Part shown: piece by piece, positions 46,501 through 55,909 of the stretch
Numbering within the stretch: position 1 is the stretch's first letter
Layout of the letters: the number at the start of each line of letters is the position of its first letter
Assembly: GCA_009193035.1 (NCBI GenBank)
Contig: SWDT01000005.1
Span: forward strand, 248,001-312,000
Reading direction: 5' to 3'
From: Halicephalobus mephisto
Lineage: Eukaryota > Nematoda > Chromadorea > Rhabditida > Panagrolaimidae
DNA: 64,000 nucleotides
Notes under the pieces: generated by a model
Told to the model about the DNA's origin: nothing
The model's input: the letters and a program-made list of their open reading frames with translations, nothing else
Database searches by the model: none
Translations under genes and position numbers: made by a program

Positions 46501-49500
46501 AATCGACTCGCGGTGCCTTCTCTCGCTCTCTCTTCTAAGTTCCGAAATTACAAAAAACGGTAAATCTGACAATTTGCACTAAACTCCACTCGCACTTTTT
46601 TCTTTCCTAAAATTCCCCTTCGACATTATTTCCACTTTTAATTTTTAAATTAATGTGATTTTGATTTTTTAAAATTTAATTTTTAATATTAATGTAGTTT
46701 TTTAAGTTTCAATATTGACTTGAATAATGGCCTTTCGTCGAGAAGATTTTCCAGATCTGACTTTTGTGTCGGAGGATTTCTTTGTCCGGATTACAAGTCC
46801 ATATGTCGCCAGTTGAGGCTTATTGGCACAAAGGTTTTCCGGTTATGTGACACCACTTGAGTCCTTTTGAATGTCGCAAATCCCTTTTGTCAAAAAAGTT
46901 TCCAAAAATCGAGAGCTGGTTGGATTTACACAAAAGTGAAAAACAACAGATGCAGATTTAGTTTCAAAGAAAAATAAAAAATTCCGATAAAACAACAGCT
47001 GCAAATTTTTTTCCTTTTTAAGGTTTTTAGAAAATTCAAATAAAGCCAACTGTCGAGAATCAGGATACCAACAGATGGATCCAAAAACACCTGTGATTGA
47101 TTCCTAATTGAAATGAAAACCAGCTGACTTTGATCCGGGTCAACAGAGGTCAAGTGCTTTTGAAATTTTTAATAAAAATAAAATTAAAAAATTAATTTTT
47201 TTTGCGAAATTTCTTCGGAACGAATTTTTAGAATTTGAGATTTTAGAAGATTCTGGGAATTTTTAAATTTACATGAGATTCTGGAAATTTTAAGAAATGT
47301 TCATCAAATTTCTGAAAATTTCAGTTTTTTATTGACTTTTAGAAAATTCTGAAGTTTTATGAAGTTCTAGAAAACTTGAGAAATTTTCTAATAGATTTTA
47401 GAAGAATAGTAGAGACTTCTATGAAGTTATATAAAGCTTCAGAATCTTTTCTAAGATTTTCAGAAATGTTTTAATAGATTTTAGAAGAATAGTAAAAACT
47501 TCTATGAAGTTATATAAAGCTTCAGAATCTGTTCTAAAATCCTCAGAAATCTTTTAATTGATTTTAGAAGAACTATAAAAACTTCTATGAGGTTATATAA
47601 AGCTTCAGAATCTGTTCTAAAATCCTCAGAAACCTTCTAATAGATTTTAGAAGAATAGTAAAAACTTCTATGAAGTTATATAAAGCTTCAGAATCTCCTC
47701 TAAAATCCTCAGAAATCTTTTAATTGATTTTAGAAGAACTATAAAAACTTCTATGACATTCTAGAAAGCTTCAGAATCTCCTCTAAAATCTTCGAAATTT
47801 TCAAAACCTTCTACTAACTTCTAGAATCTCCCATAAAACCCCCTAAATCGATTAAATCCTTAAAAATTTCGAAACTTACGAAATTCCAAATCTTCAGAAT
47901 CTAATATTATTTAAAAAATTAATTTTTCTGTTTAATCTCCTTCTTGATGGAAATTATGTAATTTCAAGCTTGAATGATCCAAAACAAATCCCAATCTCAA
48001 GTGATCCCCCACTCAAAAATCCAACCATAACTAAGATGAACTTATTGATTCTTCTTTTGTTTTTTTTTTTTCAATTGATTTTCCACAAAGGTCACTCAAA
48101 AAAAAAAACAAACAAAACTGGTCCATTAAATAAAACTAAAAATTTTTGTTCATATTTGATTTTATCTGAACCAAATGTTCCAAAAAAACTTAAAGTCCAT
48201 CTGATACCCTGTAATCATTTCAGAAAATTTATTCATGGTCCATCAATTTGTTGCGCAATTTTGGCACTCGGAAACGAGAGCTTTGTTTGGTTCTTCATCT
48301 GAGAAATTCGAGATTTCCAAGGCCATTCGGGAATCAAAGCAGGTCCTCATTACTCAATCAAAATAACGACCAGGAAATATTTAAAAACCCGTAATTAAAT
48401 ATTAGAAAAATATTGCATATCGTGAATAATTTTAGAAACCGAAAACTTGAGATAATTGGGAATTTCTGAAATTATGGGGATTTAATTTTAGGAGGTTCGT
48501 AAATCAAGGAAAGAGATTTGAAGGTATTTAGGGATCCTTAAGGGTCATGGGGGTACTGGTTTAGGGGGTTTACAAACCAGGGGAAGAGGATTGAAGGTAT
48601 TTGGAAGTTCTTAGAGATCATGAGGGTACTGGTTTAAGGGGTTTACAAACCAGGGGAACAGGTTTGAAGGTATTTAGAGATCCTTAAGGGTCATGGGAGT
48701 ACTGGTTTAAGGGGTTTACAAATGAAGATAAGAGGTTTGAAGGTATTTAGAGATCCTTAAGGGTCGTGGGGGTACTGCTTTAGAAGGTTTACAAATGAAG
48801 AGAAGAGGTTTGAAGGTATTTAGAGATCCTTAAGGGTTATGGGGGTACTGGTTTAGGATGCTTAAAAATCAAGAGAAGAGATTTAAAGGTATTTAGAGAT
48901 CTTTAAAGATCATGAAAATTCTAATTTAAGAAGTAGATAAATTAGTGGAGAAGTTTTAGAGCATTTGGAAGTTTTCACAGATCATAGTAGTTTTAATCTA
49001 GAGGTGGATAACTTAAGAAAAGAGATCTGAAGATATGTAGAAAACTTTAAAAATAATGCAACTCTAATTTAAGTCTTTTTAGGCCGGTTTAGGTCCTTTT
49101 AGACCGTTTCCCAATCTTCTTGAATCCTTGCAGTCTTTATATGAATCTTCTTAGATTAGTCTAGGTCCTCCAGATCCACATACTTTTGACCCAGAACTTA
49201 TCCCACAAATCCAAGCCTGATTTTAGAAGACGCCAAAGCTTAATCCATCGACATACCGACCATATTTTAAACAAAAAATATATTTTTTTATATTTATAAA
49301 AATTATTTAAAAAATTATATTTTTTTATATTTATAAAAATTATTTAAAAAATTATATTTTTTTTTATTTATGGAAATTGTTTAAAAAATAAAACTGACCT
49401 GCGGCTCGTCTTCTGAAGACACATAAACGCCCTTCAAAGAAATCGAAAGATAGACGAATTCTGGAGGAATTTCGGATCGAACAACTTTTTCCATTTTTCG

Positions 49501-49654
49501 TCGAAGCGATTCAGAAGTTATTTTTGAACACGGAAAACTTCCAAGATACTGTAATTTTTAAAATAAAAAAAAATAAAAAAAAATTTAAAAAAAATAAAAG
49601 ATAAAATCAAACCTGAATGTTCCAGGACATGACGAAAGGGGCAGGGGACTTCAT
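40545..49654 (-). CDS. PTB-SH2 adaptor protein, SH2D5-like
   Basis: Seven exons in phase from the first supported ATG give 484 aa: 49654-49613, 49548-49399, 44739-44590, 43716-43261, 42194-42055, 41107-40855, 40808-40545. The PTB domain (about 10-145) shows WNIQYLGSFP, the strand LSISLKGVYV, HSIRKVCCV and ECHIF ... VEEIESVLSSAF. A Ser/Thr/Pro-rich linker follows. The SH2 domain (about 330-425) keeps the phosphotyrosine Arg in GAFILRYSES (near 358) and ends LPMLITHYTILPELLPCRL, tensin-like. The PTB-then-SH2 order and the YLGSFP start resemble SH2D5; SHC is less likely because its PTB insert and its usual SH2 start are missing. Such adaptors link phosphotyrosine proteins to signalling. The frame stays open upstream of the ATG (KGPRGQAR), so more N-terminal sequence is possible. 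One intron is 4.7 kb. Confidence 0.82.
41193..41328. repeat. Short tandem repeat (CTTGGTCCCAAACGGATTC)
   Basis: Three copies of a unit containing TGCTTGGTCCCAAACGGATT, spaced about 40-50 bp and well conserved, lie in an intron of the PTB-SH2 gene. The G/C content is unusual for this window. Confidence 0.7.
41281..41526 (+). other. Orphan open frame in an intron, opposite strand
   Basis: The plus-strand frame is open for 81 codons, starting inside the short tandem repeat. It has balanced composition (DGNYVFVARAEFDTDFVLC, then RHLLNDLFYDIYFIIM). No family is recognised and splice sites are unclear. It could be a nested gene exon or a relic of a mobile element. Confidence 0.3.
41828..42036. mobile_element. 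Pogo/Tigger-like MITE (209 bp)
   Basis: The element begins CAGTAGAATCTCGATATAA and ends TTATATCGAGATTCCACTG, an almost perfect terminal inverted repeat, and is flanked by a TA duplication (41826-41827 and 42037-42038). Inside are two further degenerate copies of the CTCGATATAAGGCA motif. TIRs starting CAGT with CTCGATATAA and TA target sites are typical of pogo/Tigger-group transposons. There is no coding capacity, so it is non-autonomous. Confidence 0.88.
42561..43130. mobile_element. Foldback element with inverted arms
   Basis: It starts TTGGAATCAC and ends GTGATTCCAA. The left arm holds three units read in one direction (AACACAAAAACTGC, TTACGGTATT) and the right arm two units in the opposite direction (AATACCGTAGT-like, AGTAGTTTTTGTG), meeting near 42880. 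A related short copy is at 40064-40369. It lies in an intron of the PTB-SH2 gene. Confidence 0.7.
43941..44346. mobile_element. Dispersed inverted-repeat element, copy 2 (MITE-like)
   Basis: Second copy of the element at 2685-3070, about 405 bp, with the same CACAAAAAATTAAC end, internal inverted pairs and ACGGGTCTGATTATCTG core. It lies in the intron after the second PTB exon. Confidence 0.8.
44990..45480. repeat. A/T tandem array, unit about 36 bp
   Basis: Repeats of AAATTTTCTAATTTAATAAA followed by TATTTTTAAAAAATAG, regular at the start and degenerating to the right. Confidence 0.75.
46250..46640. repeat. Inverted-repeat arm A (CTCGCTC / GACTCGCGG family)
   Basis: Three units of about 85 bp containing AGAAATCGACTCGCGGTGCC and CGCTCGCTCTCTCTT, then a unique tail CCCCTTCGACATTATTTCC. 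The block is the reverse complement of 54232-54605, with only scattered differences. Confidence 0.8.
46727..46816 (+). CDS. Candidate micro-ORF, 29 codons
   Basis: A short frame starting MAFRREDFPDLTF sits in a non-repetitive part of the large PTB-SH2 intron, on the opposite strand. Composition looks coding, but length gives little weight and no family is recognised. It may instead be one exon of a nested gene. Confidence 0.2.
   Translation: MAFRREDFPDLTFVSEDFFVRITSPYVAS
47370..47800. repeat. Tandem array, unit about 80 bp
   Basis: Five units share AAAACTTCTATGAAGTTATA and AAGCTTCAGAATCTG, and differ by scattered substitutions. Confidence 0.8.
48036..48302 (+). CDS. Candidate small secreted cysteine-containing protein nested in an intron
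   Basis: The frame encodes 88 aa from ATG 48036. It opens with a strong signal peptide (MNLLILLLFFFFQLIF), then a Lys/Asn-rich segment, two spaced Cys and a CC pair (FCSYLILSEPN, IPCNHFRKFIHG, SICCAILALGNES). An upstream in-frame ATG at 47970 would hide the signal, so the later start is preferred. It is unspliced, lies on the strand opposite to the PTB-SH2 gene, and has no recognised family. Low-complexity T-rich DNA can mimic a signal peptide, so support is modest. Confidence 0.35.
   Translation: MNLLILLLFFFFQLIFHKGHSKKKTNKTGPLNKTKNFCSYLILSEPNVPKKLKVHLIPCNHFRKFIHGPSICCAILALGNESFVWFFI
48490..48960. repeat. Minisatellite, unit about 75 bp, six copies
   Basis: Units read GTTTGAAGGTATTTAGAG, ATCCTTAAGGGTCATGGGG, GTACTGGTTTAAGGGG, and TTACAAACCAGGGG. 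They are unusually G-rich on the plus strand and well conserved in the first five copies. Confidence 0.85.
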
Positions 49655-50437
49655 GGTGCACCTGGCCTGCCCTCGGGGTCCTTTGTCCCTTTGATCTTTT
49701 CAGACAAAAACAGCGAAAAATAGAAAAATAGAAAAATCAATTTTGTTTTGAATTTTCTCGAGATAAATAAGAACAAAGAAAATTAGGATTATTTACGATC
49801 TTTTTCTATCGAAATTCTGAAAAATGATTCTGAATTAATTTGATTTGGAATAAGAACGGGATAAGTGAAACGAAAATTCAGAGTGGTCCGGGGGTCAAGT
49901 GAAATCGGAGGGCGCGAACATTCCCGCAAGGGCCAAACACACACTGAATGGACTCTAGACTCCCCAATCTTATGCAAATGAAGACAGACCCAAACAAGAT
50001 CAACTTGGATCCACCGGAAAAACGGATTAACAGATATATGAAAATTAGGGAAAATTACCTAAAATTAAACATCTCAATGAAACTAAAAACTACGGTACTT
50101 TTAAAATACAGTAAGAATTAATTAAAAAATTAAAAACAACAAATTTTTTAATTTAAAAAAAGTAAAAAATAAATTTTCAAATTTGAAAAAATTTAACTTT
50201 TTTTAAAATAGAAATTAAAAAATATAAATTTTAAATTTAAAGAAAATAAAAAAGTGAAAATTTTAAATTAAAAAATGAAAATTTTAAATTTAAAAAAATG
50301 TAAATTTTAAATTTTAAAAAATTTAAAAATTAAATTTTAAAAAATTAAAAAAATGAAAATTTTAAATTTTAAATTTAAAAAAATGTAAATTGGAAATTGG
50401 AAATTAAAAAAATTAAAAAATGTAAATTTTAAATTAA
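49655..50437. other. Region upstream of the PTB-SH2 gene
   Basis: A G/C-richer stretch at 49840-49990 (GGTCCGGGGGTCAAG, GGGCGCGAACATTCCCGC) probably marks the promoter or an upstream exon of the adaptor gene. From 50100 on it is A/T-only low complexity (AAATTTTAAATTTAAAAAA). Confidence 0.45.
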
Positions 50438-50540
50438 ATGTCCACTGAAATTGAAAAATCAAGATTGCCGGAAATGTCTGCTGTAGAAAAGACCGGTGAA
50501 ACGGCTGCCCCTCGATCTGGCCCCGCCTTTCTTTGTGGTT

Positions 50541-51366
50541 ATGGCAAAACTGGCTCGGAGGTGGCCACTTGGCACGCTTTTCCACTTTTCAAACTTGACA
50601 AATAGCCATTATTTAAAATTGGAAACCATCAAATTACCTAAAGGACGGAGGACGGAATTGACAAAATTCTGCAGGTTCATTGTTTTCAGAAAAAAGAAAA
50701 AAATCATAAATCATAATTTTAAAAAATTTTTCGAAATAAAAAATTATTTTTTACAGTATTTTAGAAAGTTTTGAAATTTTTGTAAAAAATAATTTTTTTC
50801 GAAAAATGGTCCCAGAGCGAATTTTTGGAATTTCCAGTCGAGACCGAAAGTTGTGAAATTTAGTGTTTTTGTGATTTTAGAAGATTTCAAAGTCATATTA
50901 TCGCAAAAAAAAATCTGAACTTTTTTCATAAAACTAAAAAGTGGTCCCAGAGTGAATTTTTGGAATTTTCTAGTCGAGACCGAAAGTTGCAAAATTCAAT
51001 TTTTACGATATTTTAGAGTACTCCAAAATCATATTTAAAAAAAAATGGTCTTGACTGGAAAATTTCAAAATTCTTGTCGGGACCAAAAAATTGTAAAATT
51101 CAATTTTTACGTTATTATATGAAAATCCAAAATCATTCAACAGATTTCACAATATTTCAGAATCTTATCCAAATACCGTAACCGAGGAATTTTCCCACAG
51201 GCAATCTGCTTTATCCGTTTTTAAAAATTTAAAAAGTGTCAATCAGGAAGATTTTTCTTATCGGACCAGCTGGGCCGACCCAGATGAGACTTGTTTGATC
51301 TCATTCAAATCCCTTTATCGGATACCTTGGAGGAAGGATCGGAGCAAATCGGTCCACTCGAGATAA
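50541..51366 (+). CDS. Candidate two-exon small gene of unknown function
   Basis: Exon 1 (50541-50674, from MAKLARRWPLG) ends at TGCAG/GTTCAT. Exon 2 (51201-51366) follows a good acceptor (TTTTCCCACAG), joins in phase and runs to a stop; the product is 99 aa. Exon 2 reads like protein (YRTSWADPDETCLISFKSL). Exon 1 lies in a G/C-rich spot that is open in several frames, including an overlapping 55-codon frame from 50438 (MSTEIEKSRLPEMSAVEK). The same stretch of exon 2 can form three hairpins, so a structured RNA is the main alternative. No family is recognised. Confidence 0.3.
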
Positions 51367-52116
51367 TTTCGGTCTGTGAGGATCTCGAAAAACATTACAA
51401 TTATAAAATTTAAAAATTTTTAAAAATTTTCTTGACACGATTTTTCGGAAAATTTTATGAAATAAAATGGCCTAAAATTTTGCTATTTCGTAATTAATAA
51501 AAATAAAAAACAAACTTTTTTTACAAAATGGGTCCCGACACGAATTTTGAAAAATTTTAGAAATATTCAAAATTTTCAAAAAATTTTATAAATTTCAAAA
51601 ATTTTTAAAAAATTTTATAAATTTTCAAAAATTTTCATTTTTAAATGATTTTAAAATTTTTTATTGAATTTTTACAAAAAACTAATATTATTGAAATTAA
51701 AAATTCTGCGAAATGGTCCCGACACGAATTTTTAGAAATTTAAAATTTTAGTTTTTTAAATAATTATTTTGGAATTTTGAATAATTTCGTAATGAATAAA
51801 AATATTATAAAAGTTACATTAAAATTACTACGAAATGGTCCCGACACGAATTTTCTAAAAAATTCTAAAATTAAAATAACTTTAAAATTTTGGTTTTTTT
51901 ATAATTATTTCGTAATCGGTTTTTGGAAATATTTTTTAGATAGATCTGGGATCTTGTAGGTTACGGTATGTGGAGTACTTAACTCTCTGTATATCCTCAG
52001 AAGTTGATGATTTTTTGTGGAGATAATTAATAACTTTAAAAAAACCACAATCCACACTACAGTACCCCATTGAAAACTAGTCGTTTTTGGCATTATAATA
52101 ATATTCGAAAGAAATC
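51367..52116. repeat. Dispersed-repeat-rich spacer
   Basis: Diverged tandem copies of GGTCCCGACACGAATTTT with TTATTTCGTAATNAATAAAA context, of the same broad family as 30470-30815 and 60540-60960. No gene was seen. Confidence 0.5.
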
Positions 52117-52522
52117 TGCACACCAAAAAAAAGTAACTTTTAGATGAGTAACAAAAATGTAACACAATTGTCGCATTTTTTATAAGTATTTGACATTTGT
52201 GACTTAATGACTTAATAGTGACGATTTGCATTTGTTATTGAGGTAAAAGTTATATTTTTTTTGTGTATTATTATTGGTGGATTGTGTATGATATATGGAT
52301 ACATTAAAACGGGTCTGATTATCTGATACATTAGATTCAATGTACAGTTCCATTAAGTTCACATAAGAAAAATTAACTTTTAGTTCAGTAACAATTATAA
52401 AATATGATAAAAATGTAACAATCGTCACATTTTTCATAAATATTTAACTTTTGTGATGAAAATAGTGACGTAATGATGACGATTTGCATTTGTTCCTGAA
52501 CCTAAAATTACGATTTTTTGTG
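52117..52522. mobile_element. Dispersed inverted-repeat element, copy 3 (MITE-like)
   Basis: Third copy of the element at 2685-3070 and 43941-44346. It begins CACCAAAAAAAAGTAAC and ends ATTACGATTTTTTGTG, with the same central core ACGGGTCTGATTATCTG. Confidence 0.8.
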
Positions 52523-52700
52523 GGATGCGACTGTTTCCGAAAACAGTTGCCTCCGGACAAGTCCATAAAATCGTTATTTACAATCAGAGGAAATTTACTA
52601 CTTTAAAATAATAAATTTTTTATTACGTAATTTCAAAAAAATAAAAAATATGTTTTCAAGGACAAAAAGTAAAAAAATTTCTTTGTAGTTTTTTGGTTTT

Positions 52701-53453
52701 TCATTTCGGCAAAGGATTGAGGACAGACATTCTTTGTTTTTTCAGAATTTCCTTGGTCTTTTGGCCGAAAACGGAAGGACCATAATTTCTTTGTCTCCAC
52801 TGACGGATAAATGACAGTTTTACCTTTTTGAATGTGATGGGGTAATCGTCAAAACCGTACTGTAATAAAAAACGAAAAAATGTTATTCAAAAATAGTCCC
52901 GACTGGAATTTTCGGAAATGTTTAAAAAAATACAAATTTTAAATTTAAATTTTTTTTAAAAATTCAAAAATTTGAAATTAAATTTTTTTAAAAAATACAA
53001 AAATTTAAAACTAAATTTAAAAAAAAATACAAAATTAAAATTAAAATTTGTTAAAAAAAATGCAAAAATTTAAAACTAAAATTTTTAAAAAAATACAAAA
53101 TTTAAATTTAAATTTGTTTAAAAAACACAAAAACTTGAAATTAAAGTTTTTTAAAAAATATAAAATTTTAAATTTAAATTTTTTTTTGAAAATACAAAAA
53201 TTTGGAATTAAATTTTCTAAAAAAATATGAAAATTTTTATTAGATTTTAAAAAATTCTAAAATTTTTACGAGATTCTAGAAGGTTCCAGAAACTTTGAAA
53301 AATTTCAATTTCGAAAAACCATGGTTTTCGTTTTTTATTGTGGACTGTAACGGCATGTGGATCAATTACATGGAATTTTTGATTTGAATTGTCGCGGAAG
53401 GTAATTAGGAGATCGTAAAATTGCTGCAACATGGCGGCATTGTTTAGATCCAT
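52701..53453 (-). CDS. Hypothetical 80-aa protein
   Basis: Exon 1 (53453-53370) starts MDLNNAAMLQQFYDLLITF and ends at a good donor (CAT/GTAATTG). Exon 2 (52859-52701) follows TTTATTACAG in the same phase and encodes YGFDDYPITFKKVKLSF, WRQRNYGPSVFGQKTKE and a stop. The protein is basic, with no signal peptide or membrane segment. The coding parts are G/C-richer than the A/T array in the intron (52920-53230). I do not recognise a family; a small mitochondrial or complex-assembly protein would fit the size and charge, but that is a guess. Confidence 0.45.
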
Positions 53454-53830
53454 TTTCCAGATTTTATCTCAATTTTAAAATTGCCAAACAAGATGCTAAA
53501 AAAATTACAAAAAAATTAAAAAAAACGAAATTTAAAAAATCTAAAAAAAAATAAACAAAATTTAAAAAAAATAAAATTTTTTAAATTACAAAAAAATAAA
53601 ACTTAAAAAAATTTAAAAGAAAATAAAAATAAAATTTTAAAAAATTTAAAATTTTTAAAATAAGTTTAAAAAAAATTAAATTTTTAAAAATTTTTAAAAA
53701 CGAATTTTTTTATTTCAAGTTTTTAAATTAATTTCAATATTAAGAAGAATAAAAAATAAATTTCTTCGAAAATATGCAAATTTTTTAAAATTTTTAAATT
53801 AAAATTAAAATGTTTCAGAAGGACCTCCAG
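53454..53830. other. A/T-only spacer between divergent genes
   Basis: Dense AAAATTTAAAAAAA sequence between the 80-aa gene and the secreted-protein gene. It ends in an acceptor-like ATGTTTCAG 12 nt before the next start. No promoter motif was recognised. Confidence 0.5.
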
Positions 53831-55051
53831 ATGAAGTCAAAGTTCTTCGTTCTTTTGCCTGTGGCAGTTTTATTTTTTTCTACCGAATTCAAAGAAACTC
53901 AAAATTTTGAATTTCGAACTTTTTCGAAAAATTTATCTCAATTTTTAACGACTTCTGAATCCGGAAAATTTTTTTCAAAGAATTTCACTACAGTAAGACT
54001 GACTCCGGATTCTGTGATGGTCAAAAAATCTGAAGGAGACAATCCGAAGACGATTCTGGAAGACATCTGTCAGACGAAGATTCTAGAATCCATTCTGAAA
54101 AAATTTCCAAAAAAATCTTCATCGTGGAAACTGCCATCTGACAAGATTATTGATTTTTGCGATTTTATGATGAATTCCGGAAGAGCAGAAATGTTCAAAA
54201 TTGTAAATTTCCTTTAATTTAAAAAAATTAAAAGTGGAAATAATGTCGAAGGGGAATTTTAGGGAAGAAAAAAGCGCGAGTGGAGTTTAGTGCAAATTGC
54301 CAGATTTGCCGTTTTTTGTAGTTTCGGAACTTAGAAGAGAGAGCGAGCGAAGGCATCGCGAGTCGATTTCTGTGATGATCTGCCAGATTCACCTTTTTTT
54401 CCATTTCTACAAGGAATAGAAGAGAGAGCGAACGAAGGCACCGCGAGTCGATTTCTGTGATGATCTGCCAGATTCACCCTTTTTTCCATTTCTACAAGGA
54501 ATAGAAAAGAGAGCGAGCGACGGCACCGCGAGTCGATTTCTGTTATGATCTGCCAAATTTATCATCTCTCCACTCTCGCTCGCTCCGCGCTAATTCAAAA
54601 AACTTTGTATTTTTTAATTATAATTTTAAGAATTAATTTCAGATGGCAGAAAACAACCTGACTTTCACACCGGCGGATTCGAGTAGGATTTACTATCCTG
54701 TCTTAGAATGTGCAAAATTGACCGAAAATTCTCCAGTGAAAAAAATGGCCTGGAGTTTTTTGGCTTACTGTATCCACAACAATCCTCATGAGGCTTCTGA
54801 AAAAAATTGTTTTAAGTTTGTTTTTATTTTAAAAATTATTAAAATGAAAATTTAGGGAAATCAACAAATTTTGTAAAAAAAATTTGATAAAAAAAAACAA
54901 ATGTAAAAATATTTGTGAATTTTTGCCTGGATTCCCTAACGTCGACGAAGATCCTGAAAAAATTAAAAATCCAGAAATCTCCTTCGCTAGAAAACTGTTT
55001 TTGAACATTTTTCTGATTCCGATTTTGGTGATTTTTCTGAATTGGAGCTGA
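53831..55051 (+). CDS. Unknown secreted, probably membrane-anchored Cys-containing protein
   Basis: Three exons (53831-54202, 54643-54815, 54856-55051) join in phase to give 246 aa. A signal peptide (MKSKFFVLLPVAVLFF) is followed by a Lys/Ser-rich region with paired Cys (EDICQTKILESIL, IIDFCDFMMNSG, YPVLECAKLTEN, FLAYCIHNN, NKCKNICEFLPG). The protein ends with a hydrophobic tail (RKLFLNIFLIPILVIFLNWS) that could be a GPI signal or a membrane helix. The start at 53831 is chosen because an acceptor (ATGTTTCAG) lies 12 nt upstream and the signal peptide begins there. Intron 1 contains inverted-repeat arm B; intron 2 is 40 nt. Alpha-helical, Cys-spaced composition suggests an extracellular ligand or surface protein; no family is recognised. 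Confidence 0.6.
54232..54605. repeat. Inverted-repeat arm B inside an intron
   Basis: Reverse-complement partner of 46250-46640: unique head GTCGAAGGGGAATTTTAGGG, then three units of about 85 bp with GGCACCGCGAGTCGATTTC and AGAGAGCGAGCGA. It fills intron 1 of the gene at 53831-55051. Confidence 0.8.
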
Positions 55052-55334
55052 TTTCGAAATATTACAGTATTCGAGGTCTGTAAAATTTTCCAAATCAAAA
55101 TTGAAATTAAATTTTCACACAATAACTGAATTGACCTATCTACTGCAATGTTGCAAGCAAGTTGTGACGGATTTCTTGATTTCTAAGTTTTCATAAATCT
55201 GAAAAATCTGAATACAGTTGTTCATTAATCTGTCGGAATGTTGCAAATTGCGGGTTTTATTTCGATTTTGATCTTGGCCTGTCTGAATATTGCGAGCAAA
55301 CTGCAAATTTTACGTTTGTTTTAAGATTTTCATA

Positions 55335-55690
55335 TATCGATCAGCCTGTCGGAATGTTGCGCGCAAGGTGCGAATTTCGATCTCGACCTATCTGCCGCAA
55401 TGTTGCGTGCAAAATGCGAATTTTGTTTTGATTTGAAAATCTTCATTAAAAAAAATACAAATATCCACTAAGCTGTCGGAATGTTGCGCGCAAGGTGCGA
55501 ATTTCGATCTCGACTTATCTGTCGCAATGTTGCGTGCAAAATGCGAATTTTACTTTTGCTTTGGAATTTTCATAGATATAAATATAAAACATCTGCCACC
55601 TTGCTGTAATGTTGCGCGCAAGGTGCGAATTTCGATCTCAACCTATCTGCCGCAATGTTGCGCGCAAATCGCGAATTTCGTTTTGATGTT
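55335..55690. repeat. Tandem repeat carrying the palindrome TTGCGCGCAA
   Basis: Units of about 110 bp (half-unit near 55 bp) read GTCGGAATGTTGCGCGCAAG, GTGCGAATTTCGATCTCGAC, and CCGCAATGTTGCGTGCAAAA. Looser copies start near 55140. One isolated relative lies at about 61670. No protein is supported. Confidence 0.8.
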
Positions 55691-55909
55691 GATTGTTTTA
55701 TGGATTTTAACGCTGGTTTAAAAATAACTTTTTTAGTATTTGATAAAAAAAAAATAAATTTATTTCGTAATAAATTTCCCAAAATGGAAGTATATAGGAG
55801 CAAATTCGACAAAACGAAAGAAATTAATTTTTTCGCAATCTTTGTTCTTCTGATTGTTTTTGAACAAATTTCTGTTTGAATAAATAAAAGAAAAAAATCA
55901 TTACGATCA

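Larger units (their letters stand above)
44740..49398. other. 4.7-kb intron of the PTB-SH2 gene
   Basis: Contents in order: A/T array of about 36-bp units (44990-45480), non-repetitive stretch (45840-46080), inverted-repeat arm (46250-46640), a 29-codon frame (46727), degenerate array (47230-47850), candidate secreted-protein gene (48036-48302), minisatellite (48490-48960) and a 37-bp A/T repeat (49260-49375). No alternative exon of the host gene was identified. Confidence 0.6.

Noticed and set aside
48490..48960. CRISPR array
   Set aside because: Units are contiguous without unique spacers, and the genome is eukaryotic; it is a minisatellite.
40545..49654. SHC adaptor orthology
   Set aside because: The PTB lacks the SHC insert and the SH2 lacks the usual WYHG-type start; SH2D5-like is the better description.
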